A stretch of DNA of 64,000 nt, from contig NZ_FOHX01000019.1 in NCBI RefSeq assembly GCF_900111685.1, positions 114,180-178,179 of the forward strand, read 5' to 3'. The translations under genes were made by a program, and so were the position numbers. Positions 34,405 to 43,531 of this stretch are shown piece after piece; within the stretch, counting starts at the first letter, position 1, and each line of letters starts with the position of its first letter. The notes beneath the pieces are model-generated. The model saw only the letters and a list, made by a program, of their open reading frames with translations, did no database searches and was not told the origin of the DNA. Source of the DNA: Nonomuraea wenchangensis. GTDB taxonomy: Bacteria > Actinomycetota > Actinomycetes > Streptosporangiales > Streptosporangiaceae.

Positions 34405-36063
34405 TCAGTCCAGGTAGTCGCGCAGCACCTGGGAGCGGGACGGGTGACGGAGCTTGGACATGGTCTTGGACTCGATCTGGCGGATGCGCTCACGGGTGAC
34501 GCCGTAGACCTTGCCGATCTCGTCCAGCGTCTTGGGCTGCCCGTCGGTGAGCCCGAAGCGCATCGACACGACGCCCGCCTCCCGCTCCGACAACGTGTCG
34601 AGAACGGAGTGCAGCTGCTCCTGGAGCAGCGTGAAGCTGACGGCGTCGGCCGGGACGATCGCCTCGGAGTCCTCGATGAGGTCGCCGAACTCGCTGTCGC
34701 CCTCCTCGCCCAGCGGCGTGTGGAGGGAGATGGGCTCGCGCCCGTACTTCTGGACCTCGACGACCTTCTCGGGCGTCATGTCCAGCTCACGGGCGAGCTC
34801 TTCCGGCGTGGGCTCGCGGCCGAGGTCCTGCAGCATCTGCCGCTGGACGCGGGCCAGCTTGTTGATCACTTCGACCATGTGGACCGGGATGCGGATCGTC
34901 CGCGCCTGGTCGGCCATGGCCCTGGTGATCGCCTGCCGGATCCACCACGTGGCGTAGGTGGAGAACTTGTAGCCCTTGGTGTAGTCGAACTTCTCCACGG
35001 CCCTGATGAGGCCGAGGTTGCCCTCCTGGATCAGGTCGAGGAAGAGCATGCCGCGGCCGGTGTAGCGCTTGGCCAGCGAGACCACGAGCCGGAGGTTGGC
35101 CTCCAGCAGGTGGTTCTTGGCGCGGCGGCCGTCCTCGGCGATCCACTCCAGCTCGGCGCGGACGTCGACCGGCAGGCCGTCGGCCTCGCCGCTGCCGAGC
35201 TGCTCCTCGGCGAACAGGCCGGCCTCGATGCGCTTGGCGAGCTCGACCTCCTGCTCGGCGTTGAGCAGGGGGACCTTGCCGATCTGCTTGAGGTAGTCCT
35301 TCACCGGGTCGGCGGTGGCGCCGGCGGCCGCCACCTGGGCGACAGGGGCGTCATCGTCGTCGTCGGAGAGGATGAGGACCTCGTCCTCGCTCTTCTGCGT
35401 GGCGGCGATCTCGGCGGGCTTGGGCTCGTCGGTCTCCTCGTCGTCGGAGTCCTCGCTGTCGCCCTCGGCCTCGGAGTCCTCCTCGACGATGTCCTCGACC
35501 TCGAGGTCCTCGAGGTCCTCCAGCTCCACGTCACCGTCGAGCTCGAGGTCCTCGACCTCGTCGGACTCGCCGCGCGCGCCGTCGGCGGCCTTCGGCTTGG
35601 TCTCGGCAGGCCCAGCGGCGGTCTTCGGCTCGGCCTTCTTGGCGGCGGCGGGAGCCGCGGCCTTCTTGGCCGCCGGGGCGGCCTTCTTCGCGGGGGCCGC
35701 CTTCTTGGCGGCCGGCTCGGCTTCTGCGGCGCCGACGACCGCGGTCACGGTCTCGGGCTGCTGCTCTTTGGCGGCCGCCGCCGTCTTGGTCTTGACGGGG
35801 GCGGCGGTGCGGCGCTTTGCTGGACCACGAGACTTCTTCGGCGCAGCCGAATCCGCGGCGGTCACCACCACGGTCACGCCCTCTTTGCTGAGGTTCCGCA
35901 AGAATGCGGCGGCGTGCGACATGGGGATGTCCGCCTCCTCGAAGGCCTGACGGACATCCTCAGACTCGAGGAAACCCTGCGAGCGCCCACGCTCGAGCAG
36001 TCGCTGAATGACGGGCTCGTTCAGCTCTTGTGGCTTCGAGCGAGTCGAACTTGCAGGCGACAC
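34405..36063 (-). CDS. rpoD: Principal RNA polymerase sigma factor (HrdB/SigA)
   Basis: The 552-residue primary sigma factor. Residues 1-67 are a conserved helical head. About 68-165 is Lys/Ala-rich, then a strongly acidic tract runs to about 235. Region 1.2 starts near DPVKDYLKQIGKVPLL, region 2 has DLIQEGNLGLIRAVEKFDYTKG and ATWWIRQAITRAM, and region 4 ends VTRERIRQIESKTMSKLRHP. The start GTG 36063 (VSPASSTRSK) is preferred because GAGAGG lies 5 bases before it. A second GTG is two codons upstream. The N-terminal low-complexity tract is typical of actinobacterial HrdB. Confidence 0.95.
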   Translation of the reverse strand: MSPASSTRSKPQELNEPVIQRLLERGRSQGFLESEDVRQAFEEADIPMSHAAAFLRNLSKEGVTVVVTAADSAAPKKSRGPAKRRTAAPVKTKTAAAAKEQQPETVTAVVGAAEAEPAAKKAAPAKKAAPAAKKAAAPAAAKKAEPKTAAGPAETKPKAADGARGESDEVEDLELDGDVELEDLEDLEVEDIVEEDSEAEGDSEDSDDEETDEPKPAEIAATQKSEDEVLILSDDDDDAPVAQVAAAGATADPVKDYLKQIGKVPLLNAEQEVELAKRIEAGLFAEEQLGSGEADGLPVDVRAELEWIAEDGRRAKNHLLEANLRLVVSLAKRYTGRGMLFLDLIQEGNLGLIRAVEKFDYTKGYKFSTYATWWIRQAITRAMADQARTIRIPVHMVEVINKLARVQRQMLQDLGREPTPEELARELDMTPEKVVEVQKYGREPISLHTPLGEEGDSEFGDLIEDSEAIVPADAVSFTLLQEQLHSVLDTLSEREAGVVSMRFGLTDGQPKTLDEIGKVYGVTRERIRQIESKTMSKLRHPSRSQVLRDYLD

Positions 36064-36290
36064 GAACACCTCTCGAACGAACGCGTGGCGACAATGGACC
36101 CAGATGCCCGCTGGGGGGCTGTTGCCTCTCTCGGAGATCGGTGAGGCCGTGCGGACCGCGACGGACCTGCACAGCATTGTGGCACGACCCCGCACTCCAT
36201 ACGGCCACCTCCCGGCGGTTGACCTCCACCCTAGGCCGACCAAGGCAGTAGTGCGTACGTAAGCGCGCCACTGATACCCGAAAGCAACCG

Positions 36291-38402
36291 TTATGACTGT
36301 TTCATTCGGTCACTCTTCGTGGCTGGCGGAACGTGAATTGCGAGCGCGGTAACGTCATCATCCTGTTCATATCCAGACAACATCCGGTCAACCAGGAAGT
36401 CCAGCAACATGTGAGGACTCTTCACCACCTCAGGCGGCGCTTCGGTCACAACACTGCAAAGGTCCGCGAGTCCGGCGTCCAGCCCGCGTTTGCGGTTCTC
36501 CACGAGACCGTCGGAATAGAGCACGGCGGTGTGTCCAGGCGGCACCACGAACCGGAACTGCCTGCGACTGGTCGGCCAGCCCAGCGGCGTGCCGGGCTCG
36601 CCGTCGCACAGGATCGCGGTGCCCTGCGGCGAGACCAGCACGGGCGGCGGGTGGCCGGCCAGCGCCAGCGTGCCCTCGCCGGTGACGGGCTCGACGACCA
36701 TGTAGGCCAAGGTGGTGACCTGCTCCTCTTCCTCGGTGGCCTCGAAGACGCGGTCGAGGCCGGTGAGGACGGCCGCGGGCGGCGGGTTGGTCAGCGCCAG
36801 GGCGCGCATCGCGTTGCGGATGCGGCCCATGCCGGCCGCGGCCTTGACGCCCTTGCCCATGACGTCGCCGACGACCGCCGCGACCCGCCCGTCCTGGAGG
36901 ACGAACGCGTCGTACCAGTCGCCGCCGACCTGGACGTGGCGGCTGCCCGAGCGGAAGCGCTGGGCCAGCTCCAGGCCCTTGACCACGGGCAGCCGGTCGG
37001 GCAGCAGGCTGCGCTGCAGCGTCTCGGCGGTGCGGTGCTCACGCTCGAACAGGGTGGCCCGCTCGACCGCCAGCGCGCACTGGCCGGCCAGCGCCTCCAG
37101 GAAGACGCCGTCCTCCTGGGAGATCTTCTGCGGGCGCGTGAAGGAGAATCGGAGCGCTCCCAGCGCGCGGCCCGCGGCGAGCAGCGGCAGGCCCACCCAG
37201 GCCCGCTCGTCGCTGCTGGCGAGGTAGTTGCCCAGCACCTCCTCGTCGCCGCCCGCCTCCAGGAGCTGGGCCCGCAGGCTGTCGGGCGACTCGGCGAAGA
37301 CCGGCCGGCGGCTGTTGACCGCCATGGTCATGACGCTGGAGCTGGACAGCGGGATCTCCTCCCCGGAGGCGCCGGACGCCTCGGGGATGCCCTCGCCGTT
37401 GATGAGCTTGAGCGCGGCGCGGTCGGTGTCGAGCAGCGCCACGGCCGAGCGGTCGGCGGCGAGCGCGGTGCGGCCCACGTCGATGATGACCTGCACGACC
37501 TGCTCGACGGTCAGCGCCTCCGCGAGCATGGCGGTGGCGCCCTGCAGCCGGGCGGTGCGCAGGGCGGCGGCGCCGAGCTGGTCGGTCAGCCTGCCGCGCA
37601 TCTCCTCGGCCTCGCGCTGCGGAGTGACGTCGGTGTTGGCGCCGACCCACTCCACGACCCTGCCGTGGCGGATGATCGGCACGGCCCGCACCTCGAAGTG
37701 GCGGTAGCCGCTGGCCCGGGTGCGCACCCGGTAGTTCCACTCGAACATGGTGCGCCCGCGCAGCGCCTCCCGCCAGGCCTCCTCGGTCTGCTGGCGCTCC
37801 TCGGGGTGCACGACCTCCAGCCAGCCGTTGGCGAGGTATTCCTCCAGGCCCTGGCCGGTGATGGCGCGCCACTGGGGCGCGTCCTCGACGACGGAGCCCG
37901 TCGGCGAGGTGATCCAGACGAGCTGGGACTGCGCCTCGACCAGCGAGCGGTAGCGCTCCTCGCTGCGGCGCAGGGCCTCCTCGGTCTGGCGGCTCTCGGT
38001 GACGTCCATGCCGACGAGCGCGACGGCGCGCAGCTCGCCCGAGTCGTCGTGGACCGGCGAGAACGACAGCGACCAGTGCCGGGTGTCGCCCTCGGCCGAC
38101 CGCACGCGCACGCGCCCCTCGGTGACCGGCGCGTCGGTCTCGATCACGGCCTGCACGGCGTGCGTGATGATCTGGCTGAGGTCGGCGGTCAGCACCTCGA
38201 CCGGCTGCCGGCCGACCAGGCGCTCCTCGGGCACGTTGACGACGGCGCCGCAGAAGACGTCGTTGACGCGCTGGACGCGGCCGTCGCCGTCGAAGAACGC
38301 GAAGGCGAACTCGGCCTCGGACAGCATGCCCTGGAAAAGGGCGGAGTCTGAGATGTCCACATCCGACTCCCGGGGACGGGGAACGGAGGTCTCGGCGCTC
38401 AT
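36291..38402 (-). CDS. PAS/PAS/GAF sensor with PP2C (SpoIIE-like) phosphatase
   Basis: A 703-residue soluble stress-signalling phosphatase. PAS domains span about 20-140 and 150-270, a GAF domain 300-455 and a PP2C domain 480-690. The PP2C metal-binding acidic residues are seen in VGGDWYDAF, VVGDVMGKG, YSDGLVENR and DDDVTAL. There is no HATPase kinase domain. Such proteins dephosphorylate anti-anti-sigma factors, releasing alternative sigma factors. It lies immediately upstream of the principal sigma gene on the same strand, with a 227-base gap. ATG 38402 is supported by GGAGG 8 bases before it. Confidence 0.9.
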   Translation of the reverse strand: MSAETSVPRPRESDVDISDSALFQGMLSEAEFAFAFFDGDGRVQRVNDVFCGAVVNVPEERLVGRQPVEVLTADLSQIITHAVQAVIETDAPVTEGRVRVRSAEGDTRHWSLSFSPVHDDSGELRAVALVGMDVTESRQTEEALRRSEERYRSLVEAQSQLVWITSPTGSVVEDAPQWRAITGQGLEEYLANGWLEVVHPEERQQTEEAWREALRGRTMFEWNYRVRTRASGYRHFEVRAVPIIRHGRVVEWVGANTDVTPQREAEEMRGRLTDQLGAAALRTARLQGATAMLAEALTVEQVVQVIIDVGRTALAADRSAVALLDTDRAALKLINGEGIPEASGASGEEIPLSSSSVMTMAVNSRRPVFAESPDSLRAQLLEAGGDEEVLGNYLASSDERAWVGLPLLAAGRALGALRFSFTRPQKISQEDGVFLEALAGQCALAVERATLFEREHRTAETLQRSLLPDRLPVVKGLELAQRFRSGSRHVQVGGDWYDAFVLQDGRVAAVVGDVMGKGVKAAAGMGRIRNAMRALALTNPPPAAVLTGLDRVFEATEEEEQVTTLAYMVVEPVTGEGTLALAGHPPPVLVSPQGTAILCDGEPGTPLGWPTSRRQFRFVVPPGHTAVLYSDGLVENRKRGLDAGLADLCSVVTEAPPEVVKSPHMLLDFLVDRMLSGYEQDDDVTALAIHVPPATKSDRMKQS

Positions 38403-38619
38403 CGTCCGCACCTCCGTCGCGTGCCAGGGTCTCCCACGCGGCACATCTCCATAGTCGTGTCTGGGTGTAGCACAGCTCCGGGCGACCGGATCCTGCAGTA
38501 CATCATCGGCGATGGGCATGTGCGGACGGAAGCCCCCGCCGCGGCCCGGTCGCCCCTAAGGTCAACGCATCCTGTCAAAATCGCTCCACGTCGCGCAGCA
38601 AGATCAGGTTACAGCGCAG

Positions 38620-39189
38620 CTATTCGGCCTTGGCCGCGCGCTTGGCCTCCTGCTTGGCGGCACGTACGCGGACCAGGCTTTCGGCGTCGACCACGTCGGC
38701 CACCGAACGGTGCGAACCCTCCTCGCCATAGGCTCCCGCCGCCTCACGCCAGCCTGAAGGTTGAACACCCAACTGCTTCCCCAGCAATGCCAAAAAAATC
38801 TGGGCCTTCTGCTTGCCGTATCCCGGAAGGGCCATGAGTCGTTTCAACAACTCCTTGCCGTCGGGCGCCCCGGCCCAGATGTTCTCGGGCAGCCCGTCGT
38901 AGTGCTCGACGAGGTGGGCCGCGAGCGCCTGGACCCTGGCCGCCATGGCCTTGGGGTAGCGGTGCACGGCCGGCTTCTCGGCGAGCAGCGCGGCGAACGC
39001 CTCAGGATCATACGAGGCGATCCGCTCGGCCGTGAGGTCGCCTCCCAGCCGCTCGGCGATGGTGTGCGGCCCCGTGAACGCCCACTCCATGGGGATCTGC
39101 TGGTCGAGGAGCATGCCGACGAGCAGGGCGAGTGGATTGCGGCCGAGGAGCTCGTCCGCCTCGCTCTTCTGGGCGAGCTGGATGCGCAT
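38620..39189 (-). CDS. HhH-GPD base-excision DNA repair protein
   Basis: A 189-residue protein with a helix-hairpin-helix motif in LMALPGYGKQKAQIFLALL. The opening MLLDQQIPMEWAF resembles the Nth/AlkA group. An iron-sulfur cluster is absent. The family cleaves the N-glycosylic bond of damaged bases, but the exact lesion is not evident. ATG 39189 (MRIQLAQKSEADELLG) is chosen by family match; the longer open frame upstream is unrelated. The C-terminus is Lys/Ala/Glu-rich. Confidence 0.8.
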   Translation of the reverse strand: MRIQLAQKSEADELLGRNPLALLVGMLLDQQIPMEWAFTGPHTIAERLGGDLTAERIASYDPEAFAALLAEKPAVHRYPKAMAARVQALAAHLVEHYDGLPENIWAGAPDGKELLKRLMALPGYGKQKAQIFLALLGKQLGVQPSGWREAAGAYGEEGSHRSVADVVDAESLVRVRAAKQEAKRAAKAE

Positions 39190-39343
39190 GGAGACAGCTT
39201 GGCATGGATGGGCGCCGGGTGAAGTGAACACAGGCGTCGCGGAGGCTTGACAGTCGTCCGAGAAAGGATGAAATGAGAGCGCAAGTCGCCCAGCACACGT
39301 TCCTGAGGGTTTGCCCCCGGGCTTCCAGAGGAATCTGACACCT

Positions 39344-39568
39344 ATGCTCGCTCTGGCCACACGGTTCCTGCGCGAACCGGTCAGTCTCCGGCTGGCCGAA
39401 GAGTTCCTGACCGTACCCGTGGACACCATCGACCGCTGCGTGGCCGACGTCTGCGCGTGCGCCCGGCACCTGGGTGTCTCCGCGACGCCCGAGATCGTGG
39501 AACGCATCGCGCGCGAGCACCTGCTCGCGATCGTCAACTCGGCGCCGCCGCCGCGCGCCCCGCGCTGA
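39344..39568 (+). CDS. Small three-helix protein, 74 residues
   Basis: A predicted all-helical protein (SLRLAEEFLTVPVDTIDRCVADV, then PEIVERIAREHLLAI). The spacing resembles a three-helix dimerisation module sometimes fused to arsenate reductases. The function is unknown. ATG 39344 has AGAGGAA upstream with long spacing. It starts divergently from the DNA glycosylase gene. Confidence 0.6.
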   Translation: MLALATRFLREPVSLRLAEEFLTVPVDTIDRCVADVCACARHLGVSATPEIVERIAREHLLAIVNSAPPPRAPR

Positions 39569-39676
39569 CACCCCGACAGGCCGAGACCCCGACGACGGTG
39601 AGATCCCCGATAACATCGGGGTTACCAGGCCGAGTTCTCCGCACCGTTTGCGCCTGGAATACGAGAGAGTGAGGGT

Positions 39677-41227
39677 GTGCGCCGACACCGACGAGATCCC
39701 CGGGAGAGCACCCCGCCCGACGACGTGTTCCAGGAGATGGTGACGGCGGCCCGCGAGCTGCTGGCCGTGCGCACGCCGCTCGACGCGGAGCTGATGGTCT
39801 CCGACATGATCGGGGCCTGGTGGGGCAGACGGGTCCGGGGCGGCGACGTGGAGCAGGTGCTCGGCGAAGGGCTGGTCGACTACGCCGCCAAGGCCGGCAC
39901 CCCGGCCTCGCTGACGTTGCTGATCTGCCTCGCCTATCTCGGCACCGCCCGCCAGGGGGCCAAGGCCGAGGGCGCGGCGCTGGCCATGATGGAGTCGGGC
40001 GTGGCGCGGCCCGGCTGGGCCGACAAGGTGGGCGCGGTCAAACCGGCCGGCTGCTACGTCTCCCGCGACGCCTACGGCGACCAGGACACCGTCATCTGCA
40101 CCTTCGCCTACCGCTGGAACGAGGCATCCCACCCGACCGACCGGCACGCGCTGGTGCTGGTCGTCGACTACAACATGAGCGGCATGGCCCGCGACGCCTG
40201 GGTGTCCTCCCAGGTCGACAAGCTGCTGGAGCAGGCGAGGGCCGAGGCGGCGGGCAACCCGATGCTGCTGTTCGAGGAGATCCAGCCCGAGCAGGCCAGG
40301 GCGCTGCTGGAGTCGGCGATGAAGGCCACCAGGGAGCCCAAGACGCCCCCGCCGGTGAGCGACAGCTACAGCGCCTACCACGCCTTCGCCCGCGCCCGGC
40401 TGAAGGCGCTGCCCCCGGGACGCAAGCGCCCGGCGCCGCTGCACATCGAGGCCCCCTACAGCAGGGAGCGGCGGGCCATGCTGGCGGCCGAGTTCCTGGC
40501 CTCCGACGCGGCCGAGCACCTGTCCGACCCCTCGGCGGCCTCGCGCTGCGCCGACCACATCATCGACTACGGCTGCGAGCAGGACTTCAACCGGCCGCTG
40601 CGGGTCAGCCCGACCAAGTGCGAGACGTTCCTGCTCGACTGGCTGCCCCGCAAGGTCATGCTGAGCGCGGCCGAGCAGGACGCCATGCCGCACGTGCTGT
40701 CGGCGTGGGTGCGCTTCGCCGCGCTCCGCACGGGCCTGCCTGAGCAGGGGCTGCGGGCCACGCTCGACGCCGTGTGGGAGGCGACGGGCAAGTTCCCCGT
40801 GGCCTACCGCGATCCGACCTCGTTCGGGCTAGACCGGCCGCTGCTGGAGCGGCTGCTGCCGGACGGCGATCTGTCGGCGCTGGCCAGGCGCGCCTTCGCG
40901 TTCCCCTATCTCCAGGGCGTGCACAACGGCATCGACCTCGACCGGCTCAACCCGTCCGACGAGGCCGACCGGCGCACGCTGCTGGAGATCGACCACGGCG
41001 GCGCGATCGACCAGGAGCACCTGGCCTGGCACGAGGAGATCGCCACCCGGCTGTGGGAGGGCGACCCGCCGCAGCTCTGGGAGGCCGCCCAGCGCCTGCT
41101 CGACCTCGGCCACGACCGGCACGACGTGCTGCACGTGCTCATCGAGATCGCCGAGCGGATCGGCGGCGACCCCGACGAGCTCGCCGCCGCCCTCGACGAC
41201 ATCGCCGACATCCCGGACGAGATCTGA
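39677..41227 (+). CDS. Conserved actinobacterial hypothetical protein, 516 residues
   Basis: A soluble mostly helical protein. The N-terminal half has a VSDMIGAWW segment. The C-terminus, EEHLAWHEEIATRLWEGDPPQLW style (about residues 445-490), resembles DUF1841-type endings: a metal-friendly His-rich helix and LGHDRHDVLHVLIEIA. No catalytic motif is recognised. Start is GTG 39677, overlapping its own GAGG. I cannot assign a function. Confidence 0.7.
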   Translation: MRRHRRDPRESTPPDDVFQEMVTAARELLAVRTPLDAELMVSDMIGAWWGRRVRGGDVEQVLGEGLVDYAAKAGTPASLTLLICLAYLGTARQGAKAEGAALAMMESGVARPGWADKVGAVKPAGCYVSRDAYGDQDTVICTFAYRWNEASHPTDRHALVLVVDYNMSGMARDAWVSSQVDKLLEQARAEAAGNPMLLFEEIQPEQARALLESAMKATREPKTPPPVSDSYSAYHAFARARLKALPPGRKRPAPLHIEAPYSRERRAMLAAEFLASDAAEHLSDPSAASRCADHIIDYGCEQDFNRPLRVSPTKCETFLLDWLPRKVMLSAAEQDAMPHVLSAWVRFAALRTGLPEQGLRATLDAVWEATGKFPVAYRDPTSFGLDRPLLERLLPDGDLSALARRAFAFPYLQGVHNGIDLDRLNPSDEADRRTLLEIDHGGAIDQEHLAWHEEIATRLWEGDPPQLWEAAQRLLDLGHDRHDVLHVLIEIAERIGGDPDELAAALDDIADIPDEI

Positions 41228-41289
41228 CATACAGCGACCGCGTCCGCGTTCGGCCCGCCGGAGCAGCGACGACTTAGCATGATGGTGTC

Positions 41290-42045
41290 ATGGTGATTGA
41301 CCTCAACGCCGATCTCGGCGAGAGCTTCGGGATCTGGCGGCTCGGCGACGACCTCGCGCTCCTCGACGTCGTCACGAGCGCCAACGTGGCCTGCGGCTTC
41401 CACGCGGGCGACCCGGTGACGATCAGGCGCACCTGCGCGGCGGCCGTCGACCGGGGCGTGGCGATCGGCGCCCAGGTGTCCTACCGCGACCTCGCGGGCT
41501 TCGGCCGCCGGGCCATGGACGTCGAGCCCGAGGAGCTGTGCGCGGAGGTCCTCTACCAGCTCGCGGCGGTGGACGGCATCGCGCGGGCGATGGGCGGGCG
41601 GGTGTCGTACGTCAAGCCGCACGGCGCGCTCTACAACCGCGTCGTGCGCGACCGCGAGCAGGCGGCCGCCGTGATCGACGCGGTGGCCGACTACGACGTC
41701 ACGCTGCCGGTGCTCACGCTGCCCGGCTCGGTCGTGCACGAGGTGGCCGCCGCGGCGGGCGTGCCGACGGTGAGCGAGGCGTTCGCCGACCGGGCGTACA
41801 CACCTGAGGGGACGCTGGTGCCGCGCGGGCAGGAGGGCGCGGTGGTCCACGACCCGGCGGAGGTGGCCGCGCGGGCCCTGGAGATGGCGGTCAAGGGCGC
41901 GGTGACGGCCGTCGACGGCAGCTCCGTGCCGATCTCAGCGCGCTCGATCTGCGTCCACGGCGACACGCAGGGCGCCGTCCGCCTGGCGCAGGAGGTGCGG
42001 GACGGCCTGCTGGCGGCCGGGGTGGTCCTGCAGGCGTTCACATGA
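41290..42045 (+). CDS. pxpA: 5-oxoprolinase subunit A (PxpA, LamB/YcsF)
   Basis: A 251-residue subunit of the ATP-dependent 5-oxoprolinase PxpABC that opens pyroglutamate to glutamate. The LNADLGESFGIW opening, ANVACGFHAGDP and YVKPHGALYN are the YcsF fingerprints. Start ATG 41290. The stop overlaps pxpB (ATGA), and the operon runs straight into pxpC. Confidence 0.93.
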   Translation: MVIDLNADLGESFGIWRLGDDLALLDVVTSANVACGFHAGDPVTIRRTCAAAVDRGVAIGAQVSYRDLAGFGRRAMDVEPEELCAEVLYQLAAVDGIARAMGGRVSYVKPHGALYNRVVRDREQAAAVIDAVADYDVTLPVLTLPGSVVHEVAAAAGVPTVSEAFADRAYTPEGTLVPRGQEGAVVHDPAEVAARALEMAVKGAVTAVDGSSVPISARSICVHGDTQGAVRLAQEVRDGLLAAGVVLQAFT

Positions 42046-42677
42046 TCCGCCCGCACATGATCCGGCCGGCGGGCGAGCACGGGCTGCTGGTCGAGACGGG
42101 CTCGCTGGAGCTGTCGCACCGCGTGGACGCCGCACTGCGGCGCGAGCGGCCCGACCGGGTCGTGGAGATCGTCCCCGGGCCCGGCACCGTGCTGGTGGTG
42201 GCCCCCGGCGGCGACCGCGAACGGCTGCGCGAGCGCCTCGCCGACGTGCTGGCCAGGGAACGTGACAGGACGCCTGACGCCGGGCCGGCCGGCGCGGCGC
42301 CGGTGGTGACCGTCCCCGTGGTCTACGACGGCGCCGACCTGGAGCCGGTGGCGGAGCTGGCGGGCGTCGGCGTGGACGAGGTGATCGCCCGGCACACGGG
42401 GTGCGAGCTGGTGGTGGGATGGCTGGGGTTCGCGCCGGGGTTCGCGTACCTCACGGGGCTGGACCCGGTGCTGCACGTGCCCCGGCTGGGCACGCCGCGC
42501 ACCTCGGTGCCCGCCGGGTCCGTGGCGGTCGCCGGGCCCTACTCCGCGGTCTACCCGAGCGCGTCCCCGGGCGGCTGGCGGCTGCTCGGGCACACGACCC
42601 TGCGGGTGTGGGACGTGGCTGCCGATCCGCCGTCGCCGTTCCGTCCGGGGACACGGGTACGGTTCGAGCCCGCATGA
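42042..42677 (+). CDS. pxpB: 5-oxoprolinase subunit B (PxpB)
   Basis: A 211-residue KipI-like subunit. The conserved GFAPGFAYLTGLDP and VPAGSVAVAG patterns of allophanate-hydrolase subunit 1-type proteins are present. With PxpC it forms the ATP-using half of the oxoprolinase. ATG 42042 overlaps the pxpA stop, so it is coupled. The second in-frame ATG (42057) could also serve. Confidence 0.92.
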   Translation: MIRPHMIRPAGEHGLLVETGSLELSHRVDAALRRERPDRVVEIVPGPGTVLVVAPGGDRERLRERLADVLARERDRTPDAGPAGAAPVVTVPVVYDGADLEPVAELAGVGVDEVIARHTGCELVVGWLGFAPGFAYLTGLDPVLHVPRLGTPRTSVPAGSVAVAGPYSAVYPSASPGGWRLLGHTTLRVWDVAADPPSPFRPGTRVRFEPA

Positions 42678-43522
42678 TCGAGGTGATCGCGCCCGGCCCG
42701 TACGCGACCGTCCAGGACCTCGGCCGGCCCGGCTTCGCCCACCTGGGCGTGCCTGGCTCCGGGGCGGCCGACGCGGCGAGCATGAGGCTGGCGAACCGCC
42801 TGGTGGGCAACCCCGAGGGGCTGGCGGGCATCGAGCTGACCTTCGGCTCGGCGCGGCTGCGCTTCCTCATCGGCGCGTGGGCGGCGCTGGCGGGCGCGCC
42901 GGTGCCGGCGGGGCCGGTGCGCGGGGCGGGCATGGGGGCGCCGTTCTGGGTGCCGGCGGGGGCGGAGCTGCGGCTGGGGGCGCCCTCGCGGGGGCTGCGG
43001 ACGTACCTGGCGGTGCGGGGCGGGATCGCGGTGCCGCCGGTGCTGGGCAGCCGGTCCACCGACTCGCTGTCGGGGCTCGGCCCCGAGCCGCTGCGCGCGG
43101 GCACGCGGCTGCCCGTGGGGCCCGCCGAGGGCGGGCTCGTGGCGGACTACGCGCCGCTGCCGGAGCTCGGGCCGGCCGTGCTGCGGGTGCTGCCGGGGCC
43201 GCGGGACGACTGGTTCGTCCCGGCGGCGCTGGCTGAGCTGTGCGCGGCCCCGTACGTCGTGACGCAGGACAGCAACCGGGTCGGCGTGCGGCTGCGCGGC
43301 CCGGAGCTGGTGCGGGCGAGGCAGGGCGAGCTGCCGAGCGAGGGAATGGTGACGGGGGCGGTCCAGGTGCCGCCGAGCGGGCAGCCGATCGTCTTCCTCG
43401 CCGACCATCCGCCGACCGGCGGCTATCCGGTGATCGCCGTGCTGCGCGCGGCCGACCTGGCGGTGGCCGCGCAGCTCCGTCCGGGCGACGAGGTGCGTTT
43501 CACCCTGCAGCGCTCGCGCTGA
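42674..43522 (+). CDS. pxpC: 5-oxoprolinase subunit C (PxpC)
   Basis: A 282-residue KipA-like subunit. GPYATVQDLGRPGFAHLGVPGSGAAD and RTYLAVRGGIAV are diagnostic, as is DSNRVGVRLRGP near the C-terminus. The start ATG 42674 overlaps the pxpB stop by 4 bp. The operon therefore has three overlapping genes in the order A-B-C. Confidence 0.92.
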   Translation: MIEVIAPGPYATVQDLGRPGFAHLGVPGSGAADAASMRLANRLVGNPEGLAGIELTFGSARLRFLIGAWAALAGAPVPAGPVRGAGMGAPFWVPAGAELRLGAPSRGLRTYLAVRGGIAVPPVLGSRSTDSLSGLGPEPLRAGTRLPVGPAEGGLVADYAPLPELGPAVLRVLPGPRDDWFVPAALAELCAAPYVVTQDSNRVGVRLRGPELVRARQGELPSEGMVTGAVQVPPSGQPIVFLADHPPTGGYPVIAVLRAADLAVAAQLRPGDEVRFTLQRSR

Positions 43523-43531
43523 GGCGGCCGG

